From the NCBI GenBank assembly GCA_000830255.1, contig JQIT01000007.1, positions 62,001-126,000 of the forward strand: DNA of 64,000 bases, read 5' to 3'. Numbering within the stretch: the stretch's first letter is position 1; each line of letters starts with the position of its first letter. Source of the DNA: Sulfuricurvum sp. PC08-66 (GTDB lineage Bacteria > Campylobacterota > Campylobacteria > Campylobacterales > Sulfurimonadaceae). A program made the position numbers and the translations under genes. The notes under the pieces are model-generated. The model was given only the letters and a program-made list of their open reading frames with translations. It had not been told where the DNA came from and searched no databases. Shown here one piece after another: positions 8,931 through 15,801 of the stretch.

Positions 8931-9098
8931 ATGTCAATATCATGTGCAAATCCACCAAAAGAAAAAGAGACTTTTTTAGCAGTAGATTATAATAATGAAG
9001 ATTGGGAAACTGTGCCTAATAATTCAATGAAAGCATTTGAATTTTTCAATAAAGAAGAAAGTTGTCCAATCCTTAGTCAGGTAGAAGAGTTAAAATGA
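8931..9098 (+). CDS. Small orphan protein, first of a coupled pair
   Basis: 55 residues, AT-rich and acidic, starting MSISCANPPKEKETF. The start has a modest AGAGGA ribosome site, and a TATAAT at 8890-8895 could serve as a -10 box. The stop overlaps the next ATG (ATGA at 9095-9098), the best evidence that it is translated. There is no signal peptide or membrane segment and no recognised family. As the partner gene is a conserved small protein, this may be its accessory or antitoxin-like partner, but nothing in the sequence proves that. Confidence 0.6.
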   Translation: MSISCANPPKEKETFLAVDYNNEDWETVPNNSMKAFEFFNKEESCPILSQVEELK

Positions 9099-9436
9099 AA
9101 CCAAAAAATCGAATTATGTATATCGAATGTAAAGGTGGAGAGCTTGCAGGAGCTGCTCGCATAGGTAGAGTTCACTTTTCTAAATCTGGAAAATCGATTC
9201 ACTACGATGGAAAAACATTTGAAACGCTCAATGGTAATGGCTACAAAGCTAACTATTTTGATGTAGAAACAGGCGAACGTTATTGGATTTCAGGATGCCG
9301 AAAAGATGGGATGGATGCTCTTTATAATACCGATGTAACAATTGACGAAGATATTAGAGAGGAGTATTGGTCTCAAATCAGAAATCAGCCCCAAAATAAA
9401 GATATCTCTCAATTTAGAGCTAGGGGGAAATATTAA
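9095..9436 (+). CDS. Conserved small protein of unknown function
   Basis: 113 residues beginning MKPKNRIMYIECKGG, then GRVHFSKSGKSIHYDGKTF, KANYFDVETGERYWISGCRKDG and a C-terminal IDEDIREEYW segment. I recognise this as a widespread small hypothetical family found in scattered bacteria, sometimes mislabelled with unrelated enzyme names; no function is established. It looks like a compact beta-rich cytoplasmic protein. It overlaps the preceding 55-residue gene by four bases, and the two sit inside a 649-bp segment bracketed by 51-bp direct repeats. It is AT-rich relative to the flanking housekeeping genes, which suggests transfer. Confidence 0.7.
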   Translation: MKPKNRIMYIECKGGELAGAARIGRVHFSKSGKSIHYDGKTFETLNGNGYKANYFDVETGERYWISGCRKDGMDALYNTDVTIDEDIREEYWSQIRNQPQNKDISQFRARGKY

Positions 9437-9498
9437 AGTGGTGAACTACACCGTTTTGATATGTAATCCCTCGATATATGCAAATGTTTGAGACCGTT

Positions 9499-9549
9499 GG
9501 TGCATCTGTAAAGCGAAAAATTTATTTATAGACCTCTTTGCGGTGTTTG
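9499..9549. repeat. 51-bp direct repeat, copy B
   Basis: Second copy of the repeat at 8799-8849. Here it carries the intact 3' end of the RelE-like toxin gene (KHRKEVYK) and a relic of the DUF4256 C-terminus (V-H-L-stop in place of V-R-L-stop). Confidence 0.85.
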
Positions 9550-9797
9550 ATTTTGATGACGACTACGGTAACTTCTTCATCGATAATCTCATAAATAACA
9601 CGATAATCTCCCACGCGTAGACGATAAAAAGCAGAGAGGTTTCCTACGAGTTTTTTGCCCTCATAGGGATGGGAAGGTAATTTTTCTTTGATAGCTTGGA
9701 GGATTTTCTTTTGCCACACTGCATCGATTTTTTTGAGGTCTTTGAGAACCTTGTCATCGAAGAGAAGATTATAAGCCAAGGGCTTTTTCCAGCTCAT
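9522..9797 (-). CDS. RelE/ParE-family toxin
   Basis: 91 residues from the ATG at 9797 (MSWKKPLAYNLLFDD). It has the full RelE fold pattern: LKDLKKIDAVWQKKILQAI, then GNLSAFYRLRVGDYRVIYEI and the C-terminal VVVIKIKHRKEVYK. The conserved arginines and C-terminal tyrosine are consistent with a ribosome-dependent mRNA interferase. It overlaps the upstream antitoxin by 29 bases and has no strong ribosome site of its own, so it is probably made by coupling, which keeps toxin below antitoxin. Its 3' end is part of the 51-bp direct repeat. Confidence 0.85.
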   Translation of the reverse strand: MSWKKPLAYNLLFDDKVLKDLKKIDAVWQKKILQAIKEKLPSHPYEGKKLVGNLSAFYRLRVGDYRVIYEIIDEEVTVVVIKIKHRKEVYK

Positions 9798-9978
9798 CGA
9801 GAGTGATGAGATTTCTATCCTCACTTTTGGAGCGTTTGAGTGCTTCGTAGTACTCTTGCATATCGTCCAAGTAGTTATTGAGTGCCTCTTTGACGAAAAA
9901 GCTTTTGGGGCGTTGCGTGATTTTGGAGAGGTTGTCGAGTTTTTCTTCGACACTTTGGTCGAGGCGAATAGAAAGCAT
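9769..9978 (-). CDS. RelB-like antitoxin
   Basis: 69 residues: an N-terminal ribbon-helix-helix (MLSIRLDQSVEEKLDNLSKI) for DNA binding, then a helix-rich acidic tail that would wrap the toxin. Ribosome site AAGGAG lies directly before the ATG at 9978. The gene precedes and overlaps the RelE-like toxin, the standard antitoxin-first order. A perfect palindrome lies just upstream, as expected for self-repression. A TATACT hexamer on the minus strand at 10007-10012 is a plausible -10 box within reach of that operator. Confidence 0.85.
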   Translation of the reverse strand: MLSIRLDQSVEEKLDNLSKITQRPKSFFVKEALNNYLDDMQEYYEALKRSKSEDRNLITLDELEKALGL

Positions 9979-9986
9979 GGTAGCTC

Positions 9987-10008
9987 CTTGTATGACGTGT
10001 CATACAAG
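9987..10008 (-). promoter_or_regulatory. Palindromic operator of the RelBE-like pair
   Basis: Perfect inverted repeat CTTGTATGAC / GTCATACAAG with a 2-base spacer, 8 bases upstream of the antitoxin start and overlapping its ribosome site and probable -10 box. Confidence 0.7.
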
Positions 10009-10042
10009 TATAACATAGCATAGTGCCTAAAGCTCTACATGT

Positions 10043-10048
10043 TACAAT
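10043..10048 (+). promoter_or_regulatory. -10 box of hugZ-like gene, leaderless geometry
   Basis: TACAAT followed by 7 bases and then the ATG at 10056, so transcription would begin at or next to the start codon. There is no ribosome site. Confidence 0.45.
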
Positions 10049-10055
10049 GCCCGTC

Positions 10056-10541
10056 ATGAAAACCATAGCCCCTTTTATCGCCCCATTTCGCTCTGTGCTC
10101 CTCTCGACTCTCGATAGCGAGGGTAATCCTTTTGGCTCTTATGCCCCTTTCGTCTATGAAGGTGCCACTTTTTACTGCTATCTCTCTGATATTGCTACGC
10201 ACGCCCAAAATCTCCAACGCCACCCCAAAGCAGGATTGCTTTTCATCGAAGATGAGTCGCAAACCTCTGAGATTTTTGCGCGCAAACGTCTATCGCTTCA
10301 GTGTGATGTCGAAATCGTGGCGCGTGAAGATGCGCGCTTTGAGACAATCATGGGAGTGTTTGGTACACGGTTCGATGCCTCTACTGTTGCACGACTTGTC
10401 TCGATGCAGGATTTTCGGCTTTATGCCTTTCGTATCTATCGAGGTGAGGCGACGTTTGGGTTTGGTGAGGCGTATACGGTAGGTGGAGAGGATATGCAGA
10501 TGCTAGTGCCACGTATGGGTGGTGGACATCGCCCCAAGTAG
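10056..10541 (+). CDS. HugZ-like heme oxygenase / FMN-binding split barrel protein
   Basis: 161 residues in the pyridoxamine-phosphate-oxidase-like split-barrel superfamily, closest in pattern to HugZ, the heme-degrading enzyme of Helicobacter and Campylobacter. Seen: SVLLSTLDSEGNPFGSYAPFV at the barrel start, a heme-domain-like FARKRLSLQCDVEIV, and a C-terminal tail ending GGGHRPK; in HugZ a C-terminal loop histidine binds heme iron. It is shorter than H. pylori HugZ (about 250 residues), lacking the N-terminal extension. Start choice: ATG 10056 (alternatives ATG 10047, GTG 10023), chosen because a TACAAT lies 7 bases before it. No iron-uptake genes are adjacent. Confidence 0.75.
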   Translation: MKTIAPFIAPFRSVLLSTLDSEGNPFGSYAPFVYEGATFYCYLSDIATHAQNLQRHPKAGLLFIEDESQTSEIFARKRLSLQCDVEIVAREDARFETIMGVFGTRFDASTVARLVSMQDFRLYAFRIYRGEATFGFGEAYTVGGEDMQMLVPRMGGGHRPK

Positions 10542-10546
10542 GGCGA
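10529..10546. terminator. Hairpin at the convergent hugZ-like / phytase-esterase junction
   Basis: Perfect 6-bp stem TCGCCC / GGGCGA with a 6-base loop across the stop codon of the upstream gene. No T-run, so termination on either strand is only possible. Confidence 0.4.
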
Positions 10547-10555
10547 AGTAGAGCA

Positions 10556-11911
10556 TTAGTTGAGGTTGAGGTTTTTGATGATGTACATTGTATTGCCATC
10601 GATAGTGGTGTTAGCTTCGTCCAAGAATTTTTGGTGAAGTTTATTAGAGGTCGTCCATAGGGCGAAGTCATTGTCATTGATGATACCGATAGTAGTATCG
10701 TCGATGAGCCAAATACCCTCCATTTTGTCATGAGGGTATTTGACCTCTTTGACCATGTCAACCACTAAAGTTTTTTCAACAGGATTGATACCTTTTGTCG
10801 TCAATCGACTCCAATTGCCATCGACATGTACGACTTGCTCGAGCGTTTGTCCATCGATAGTCAGACCATTAGTCGCATTTTGTTCCATGCCACTTCCAAG
10901 TGTCATCGACTCTAGCTCTGTACCTGTGGAGAGGTCAATTTTGTAGATATATTTTTGTGCATTTTGGTCATCACGATAGAATTTACCGTCACGCTCGATG
11001 ACCAAGAATTTCGTAGCACTTAGAGCAACGATTTCAGAGTTGGAGTTTTGCTCAATATCTTGTTTGTAGAGGTATTGGCGTGTGACATTAGTCTCCAAAT
11101 TGATAGCGACGATACGTGTCAAATCGCTACGCACATTGCTAGGATTATCGAGTGTCGATTGCATAATACCTACGAGGGTTTTTTGATCTGGTGTGACGGT
11201 GAGACCCTCCATTCCGCGATTGGTCCAGCGTTTGGAAAATTCAGCAGGGAGATTGCGAGAGGTGCGATTGTCATCAGCAAAAGCATTGATACGGTCAATC
11301 TCTACCCCTGTGGCAGAGTAGTGAACGATATGTGGACCATACTCGTCACTGACCCAAAAGGTGCCATCATCCATAGCTACGAGACCTTCACTGTCCAAGC
11401 CATACTCATCCAAGAGTGTCGCGTTGTTCTCATCCAAGAGGAGATTACCTTGTGCATCACATGGAGTTTCACTGGTTCCGCCGTAGGTTTTGTTGGGTAG
11501 ACCTGAAATGGCACTTCCATTTCTATCTCTAAGTAAAATATCTTTGACTTTATCGATAGTGCCATCGCTATTGACCTCGAACAATCCAATACGTGGTGTG
11601 TAATACGATACAGGGAATCGCATACCTTTGGTGACAACAGTGTATGCGGCATTAGGACCACGGTCTGTGATGGCGTAGAATTGGTTGACGTTCGTAGGGT
11701 GAGCTGATGCGGCAGAACCGTATCCACCGTTGCGAATCTCAAAAGAGACGTTGCGTTCGTCTTTGAGGTCTGCACGCATGACGCTATAGGGAAGTTCATA
11801 GCCTGATGTAGCAATGGTATAGGCGTTGGGAAGAGCACCGTTTTGTTGTACTTGACATCCGACTGTGAGTAAGGCGGCTAAGGCGATAGAGCTGTATAAA
11901 GCTACTTTCAT
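10556..11911 (-). CDS. Lipoprotein with esterase-like/phytase-like propeller domain
   Basis: 451 residues with a lipoprotein signal peptide (lipobox LTVGC, Cys19). The rest is a beta-propeller of the 'esterase-like activity of phytase' family: DRGPN near residue 85, EGLVAMDDGTFWVSDEYGPHIVHY, RGMEGLTVTPDQKTL and DKMEGIWLIDDTTIGIINDNDF. Family members are periplasmic or surface-exposed and are presumed phosphatases or phosphodiesterases; the substrate here is unknown. Being a lipoprotein, it should be carried to the outer membrane by the Lol system, part of which (lolA, lolC/E) is in this window. Monocistronic, ribosome site GGATAG; convergent with the HugZ-like gene. Confidence 0.8.
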   Translation of the reverse strand: MKVALYSSIALAALLTVGCQVQQNGALPNAYTIATSGYELPYSVMRADLKDERNVSFEIRNGGYGSAASAHPTNVNQFYAITDRGPNAAYTVVTKGMRFPVSYYTPRIGLFEVNSDGTIDKVKDILLRDRNGSAISGLPNKTYGGTSETPCDAQGNLLLDENNATLLDEYGLDSEGLVAMDDGTFWVSDEYGPHIVHYSATGVEIDRINAFADDNRTSRNLPAEFSKRWTNRGMEGLTVTPDQKTLVGIMQSTLDNPSNVRSDLTRIVAINLETNVTRQYLYKQDIEQNSNSEIVALSATKFLVIERDGKFYRDDQNAQKYIYKIDLSTGTELESMTLGSGMEQNATNGLTIDGQTLEQVVHVDGNWSRLTTKGINPVEKTLVVDMVKEVKYPHDKMEGIWLIDDTTIGIINDNDFALWTTSNKLHQKFLDEANTTIDGNTMYIIKNLNLN

Positions 11912-12014
11912 TTGCTATCCTTTTTATTGATAGCGAATGGTAAAGAAGAATTGTTACTTAAAGGTTACTAACTATCATTAAGATGTTTATATTTGTTTTT
12001 GTGTCCTAAGCTGT

Positions 12015-12680
12015 TTACCACATCACGCTTACGATAGCGTTGTAGGCGAGGTGGCGGGGCATCGAGGGGCTATCGACAGCCATAGCATTGAGTGCGAAGT
12101 TCCAAATGCCCATGCGGTAGCCTACCCCTCCCACAAGTCCCAAGCCTGTTTGGTTGTGCTCTTGTGTGTCGTTGATAGGGCTGTAGGTACCCGCGGACAA
12201 ATCTGCGCGCAGATAGACTCCCTGATGCTCATCACTGAAGGGAAAGAAGAGCGTGCTAAAGCCCCCCGTGGCAAGTGAGTAGCTTTGGCGTGGGGTGTCA
12301 TACATTTGGACATTGCCCATGATGGCATACCCAAAGAGGAAGCACTCGATGGTCATATAGACCCCAAAATCAAGCGCGATGCCGTAGCTGCGTGTATCTG
12401 AAGTGTAGAGCGCATCGAGGGACGATTGGGTAGCGCTATCGAGTGCCAATTGTGTAGCGCCTAGCCCAAAATGGAAATACCACGAGGGCACCTCACGCAC
12501 GATGGGTGCAGGCGCGTTTGGGAGTGGTGCAGAGGTGGTCGTCGCACGTTGTTGGCGAATGGTCTGGAGTGATTCGCGCTCTTGGGCTTCGAGCATATCG
12601 GAAGTGGCTTGTGCATCCGCGTCGCTCATAGCCAGTAGGGTGGTTTGCAGTAACAAAAGAAGAGAGAAAAGGGTACGCAT
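12015..12680 (-). CDS. Predicted small outer-membrane beta-barrel protein
   Basis: 221 residues with a signal peptide (about 1-18), a charged/Pro-rich spacer (about 20-63), then alternating beta-strand patterns with many aromatic residues and a C-terminal ending SVMW; a terminal aromatic residue is the usual signal for barrel assembly by BamA. Repeated GLGxxGGVGYR and GGFSTLFFPF turns fit an 8-strand barrel. I do not recognise a named family. Good ribosome site (AGGAG) before the ATG at 12680. A 103-base gap with no gene precedes the phytase-esterase gene, which has its own start signals. Confidence 0.65.
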   Translation of the reverse strand: MRTLFSLLLLLQTTLLAMSDADAQATSDMLEAQERESLQTIRQQRATTTSAPLPNAPAPIVREVPSWYFHFGLGATQLALDSATQSSLDALYTSDTRSYGIALDFGVYMTIECFLFGYAIMGNVQMYDTPRQSYSLATGGFSTLFFPFSDEHQGVYLRADLSAGTYSPINDTQEHNQTGLGLVGGVGYRMGIWNFALNAMAVDSPSMPRHLAYNAIVSVMW

Positions 12681-12711
12681 AGAAGCTCCTAGATTTTTAG
12701 AGAGTATAGAA

Positions 12712-12728
12712 CCCTAGGCTTGATAGGG
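12712..12728 (-). terminator. Hairpin after the GGDEF-EAL-CZB gene
   Basis: CCCTA / TAGGG stem with a 7-base loop, 5 bases past the stop codon on the minus strand, followed by TTCTAT. Weak intrinsic terminator candidate. Confidence 0.4.
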
Positions 12729-12732
12729 CGCT

Positions 12733-15700
12733 TTAAGAGGTAAAAACAATCTCTTCGATAGCGGTCAAGATTTTTTCACGCAGTGCATGCAACTGCGCGA
12801 CAGTTTCATCGGGATTTAGCTCCTCTTGGAGCAAAAGCGTGTTGGCAAAGGCATGCAGTGCTTCGTGGTCGCTAGTGAGTCTCTCAAACGCGGGGTGTTT
12901 GCGCTGTTTGGGCGTAGCGGCATGTGCTATCCAGCGTCCCAAATGACAATTGGCATGGGTCATTTGCGGCAATTGTGCGCTCTCTTTGCGTAAATAGCGC
13001 TCGATTTGATTGATCCAATTGCGGTGTTCGATAGAGGCGTAGAGTGCTGTGCGCCCCTCTTGCGTGATGAGCTTGACGTGGCTCCACGAGGCATAGCCCT
13101 GCCATGAAGCTATCCAAGGCGCTATTTGCTGGGCGGGCATCGGTTTGGCGATGGCGTATCCTTGGGCAATTTCACAGCCCAATTGCAAGAGCATTTTGCC
13201 GTGCTCTTGGGACTCTACCCCTTCCGCGACGATAGTGGCATCAAAAGCGTGTGCCAATCCCACGCTCGCCTCGATAATCGAGAGTGAGTTGCTCGCATAG
13301 AGAAGGTCGATGACGAAGCTTTTGTCGATTTTGATGGTATTCATCGGGAGGTTTTTGAGGTAGTGCAACGATGCATACCCTGTCCCAAAATCATCGATAG
13401 CGATTGAGATACCCAGCGCTTGGCACTGTTGCAATATCGAGAGAGTGAGCTCGAAATTTTCTAGCGCAGAGGTCTCTAGTAGCTCTATTTCAATCGACGC
13501 GGGCTTGATAGTCGCGTGACGTGCAAAGAGCGCTTGCAAGCCCTCTACAAAATCGTGTTGTTGCACCTCGTGTGCACTGACATTGATATTGAGCGAGATG
13601 GTCAATCCTGCCTCTTGCCACGCCTCTAGCTGCACAAAGGCGGTCTCAAAAACCCAACGTCCCAACGCAATCATAAAGGCGGCATCGTGCTCGATGTAGG
13701 GCAGGAAGCTTTCAGGTGTCAAAATCCCTCTTGTGGGGTGTTGCCATCGCAAAAGCGCTTCTAATCCGATGACGCGGTTGCTCTTCATATGGACTTTGGG
13801 TTGATAGTAGAGGAGGAACTCATTGTGAGCAATAGCATGACGCAGTTCGGAAATGTAGTGTTGGTTCTCTTTGAGCTCCATCGATGCATCGAGATTGAAA
13901 AATTGGTACTGATTTTTGCCTGCCAACTTGGCGTAGTACATCGCTTGGTCCGCTTGGCGTAGCAGTGCTTCGTTGCCGATATTCTCCTCTTGCGGATAAA
14001 AACTCACCCCGATACTCGCCGATACATGGAGGAGTTTGCCGTCGTGGAGGATGCTCGTAGCGATATCGTTGAGTAGGCGTTGCAGCAGAGGAACGACTTC
14101 GCTGTTGTTGGAGAGATCGCTAAAGACAATGACAAACTCATCTCCGCCCAATCGTGCGATGATGTCGCTCTCACGTATGAGCTGTTGCATACGTGTAGCC
14201 ACTGTCGAGAGTACCACATCTCCTGCGCCGTGACCGTAGGTGTCGTTAATCTCCTTAAACCCGTCCAAATCGATGAAGAGTAGCGCAAGGTGCGTGTGGT
14301 TGCGCTTGACCACGTGCATCTCGTGCTCGAGAAGCTCTGAGAGCAAAAAGCGATTGGGCAGATGGGTCAATGCATCGTGTTTTGCGGTGTGGTCGAGCTT
14401 CTCTTGGTACTCTTTTTGTTGGGTGAAATCGGTGTTGAACCCTACGAAACGTTCAGGATTGCCCTCTGGGTCAAACTGCGCTTTGCCACGTCCCAAAATC
14501 CATTTCCATGTGCCATCTTTGGCGCGTAATCGAAAGATAGCTTCGTAGTGTTGGGTGCCTTTGGAGGCGAGATACTCTTGAACCACGGCTTCGGTGCGTA
14601 TTTTGTCCTCAGGGTGGAGCAATCCAAACCACGCGGTAATATTTTGGGGTAGCTCACCTGCGTCGTAGCCTAGCATCGTCTCGAAACGCTCACTGAAAAA
14701 AAGTGCGTTGGTTTTGAGATTCCAATCCCACATACCATCTTGCGTCCCTTCGATAGCAAGCATAAAGCGATTTTTTTCACTCTCTAGCTGCGCGGTCGCC
14801 TCTTGGATTTTGAGTTGGAGCGTTTTGTTGAGCTCATCGAGGGCTTTCTCTTTGGTGTAGTAGGCGTATCCCAACACCTCTAGCTCATCGTGCGTACCCA
14901 ACGAGACATAGTGCGACTCCACGCCATCCAGAGCGCTTTTATTGACCCTGTTGTAGAGCATTGTGATAGGACGTGTGATAGAAGTACCCAAGAAATAGGC
15001 AAAGTAGTAGACCATTCCCAAAATGAGAAGTGTAAGGAGTCCCAGCCACGTAGCTTGCGTATAAAGCGGCTGTAGATAGTGGTCATTGGGGATACCCATT
15101 TCCAATTCAAAGCTCACCAAAGCAGGATGCGTATCGACATAAGGGAGCACAAAATATTTTTGGTTGGGGTTGAAATTGCGCCCGTAAATTTCACTCCCTT
15201 TGTAAAAAACCTTGGTATAGCTCATCGCTTGGGGTGTGTCGTACTGCGCGATGATAGGTGCGATGTCATAGGCTACGACGATAGCACCTTGGGTCGTTGC
15301 GTAATATTTGATGGGAATTATCATCACCACTTCATTGTGCATTTTGTCGAAATAGAGGACGGTTTGGAGGAGATTGAGCGAGAGGCGAAGCTCTTGCGAA
15401 TCCTCAAAGGTAGGGGTATTGGCATCGGTTTGGAAGAGGACTCTGCCGTCAAAGTCTACGAGGCTGAAATGGTTGATATTTTTGTCACTTTTGAAATTCT
15501 CGATAAGCGGCAAGAGGTATTTAGAGCGCTCTTTGTCATCGATAAAGGCATTAATAAGGAGCTTGTTTTGTGCCAAGCGTAGGGTGTTTTCTCGTAGATA
15601 CTCGATACGTTGGTCGATGTTGTTGCGTAAATCTTGGGCTTGCTCTTGGAGATTGAAGGTGGCTTGTTTGTTGAGGTGCGAAAGTTCGAGGAAAATAATA

Positions 15701-15798
15701 TAGCCCAAGGCAGCGCTCAAAAGTGCCAGCACCATACCTGCGACACGTATGACGACTTTGCGTTTGATGCTCTCATTGGCTTGAAAAGCGTAGTTCAT
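12733..15798 (-). CDS. dCACHE-HAMP-PAS-GGDEF-EAL-CZB c-di-GMP regulator
   Basis: 1021 residues. Order: membrane segment (about 17-37), periplasmic dCACHE-like sensor (40-245), second membrane segment (250-272), HAMP-like and coiled coil (275-345), PAS with PAC (345-460), GGDEF (470-635), EAL (650-895) and a C-terminal CZB-like zinc domain (915-1000). The cyclase motif is intact (GGDEF 551-555), with an RxxD feedback-inhibition site five residues before it (542-545). EAL 680-682 and DDFGTG (802-807) are intact, so both making and breaking c-di-GMP are possible. The CZB zinc ligands look present: His925, Cys951, His978, His982. It starts 3 bases after the stop of the upstream double binding-protein gene, so the two are coupled and probably form one sensory unit. 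Confidence 0.9.
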   Translation of the reverse strand: MNYAFQANESIKRKVVIRVAGMVLALLSAALGYIIFLELSHLNKQATFNLQEQAQDLRNNIDQRIEYLRENTLRLAQNKLLINAFIDDKERSKYLLPLIENFKSDKNINHFSLVDFDGRVLFQTDANTPTFEDSQELRLSLNLLQTVLYFDKMHNEVVMIIPIKYYATTQGAIVVAYDIAPIIAQYDTPQAMSYTKVFYKGSEIYGRNFNPNQKYFVLPYVDTHPALVSFELEMGIPNDHYLQPLYTQATWLGLLTLLILGMVYYFAYFLGTSITRPITMLYNRVNKSALDGVESHYVSLGTHDELEVLGYAYYTKEKALDELNKTLQLKIQEATAQLESEKNRFMLAIEGTQDGMWDWNLKTNALFFSERFETMLGYDAGELPQNITAWFGLLHPEDKIRTEAVVQEYLASKGTQHYEAIFRLRAKDGTWKWILGRGKAQFDPEGNPERFVGFNTDFTQQKEYQEKLDHTAKHDALTHLPNRFLLSELLEHEMHVVKRNHTHLALLFIDLDGFKEINDTYGHGAGDVVLSTVATRMQQLIRESDIIARLGGDEFVIVFSDLSNNSEVVPLLQRLLNDIATSILHDGKLLHVSASIGVSFYPQEENIGNEALLRQADQAMYYAKLAGKNQYQFFNLDASMELKENQHYISELRHAIAHNEFLLYYQPKVHMKSNRVIGLEALLRWQHPTRGILTPESFLPYIEHDAAFMIALGRWVFETAFVQLEAWQEAGLTISLNINVSAHEVQQHDFVEGLQALFARHATIKPASIEIELLETSALENFELTLSILQQCQALGISIAIDDFGTGYASLHYLKNLPMNTIKIDKSFVIDLLYASNSLSIIEASVGLAHAFDATIVAEGVESQEHGKMLLQLGCEIAQGYAIAKPMPAQQIAPWIASWQGYASWSHVKLITQEGRTALYASIEHRNWINQIERYLRKESAQLPQMTHANCHLGRWIAHAATPKQRKHPAFERLTSDHEALHAFANTLLLQEELNPDETVAQLHALREKILTAIEEIVFTS

Positions 15799-15801
15799 CG
15801 A

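Noticed and set aside
7125-10020. Chromosomal integron with gene cassettes
   Set aside because: No integrase gene, genes face both directions, and the repeats are short and dissimilar to attC sites. Kept only as a note on cassette-like boundaries.
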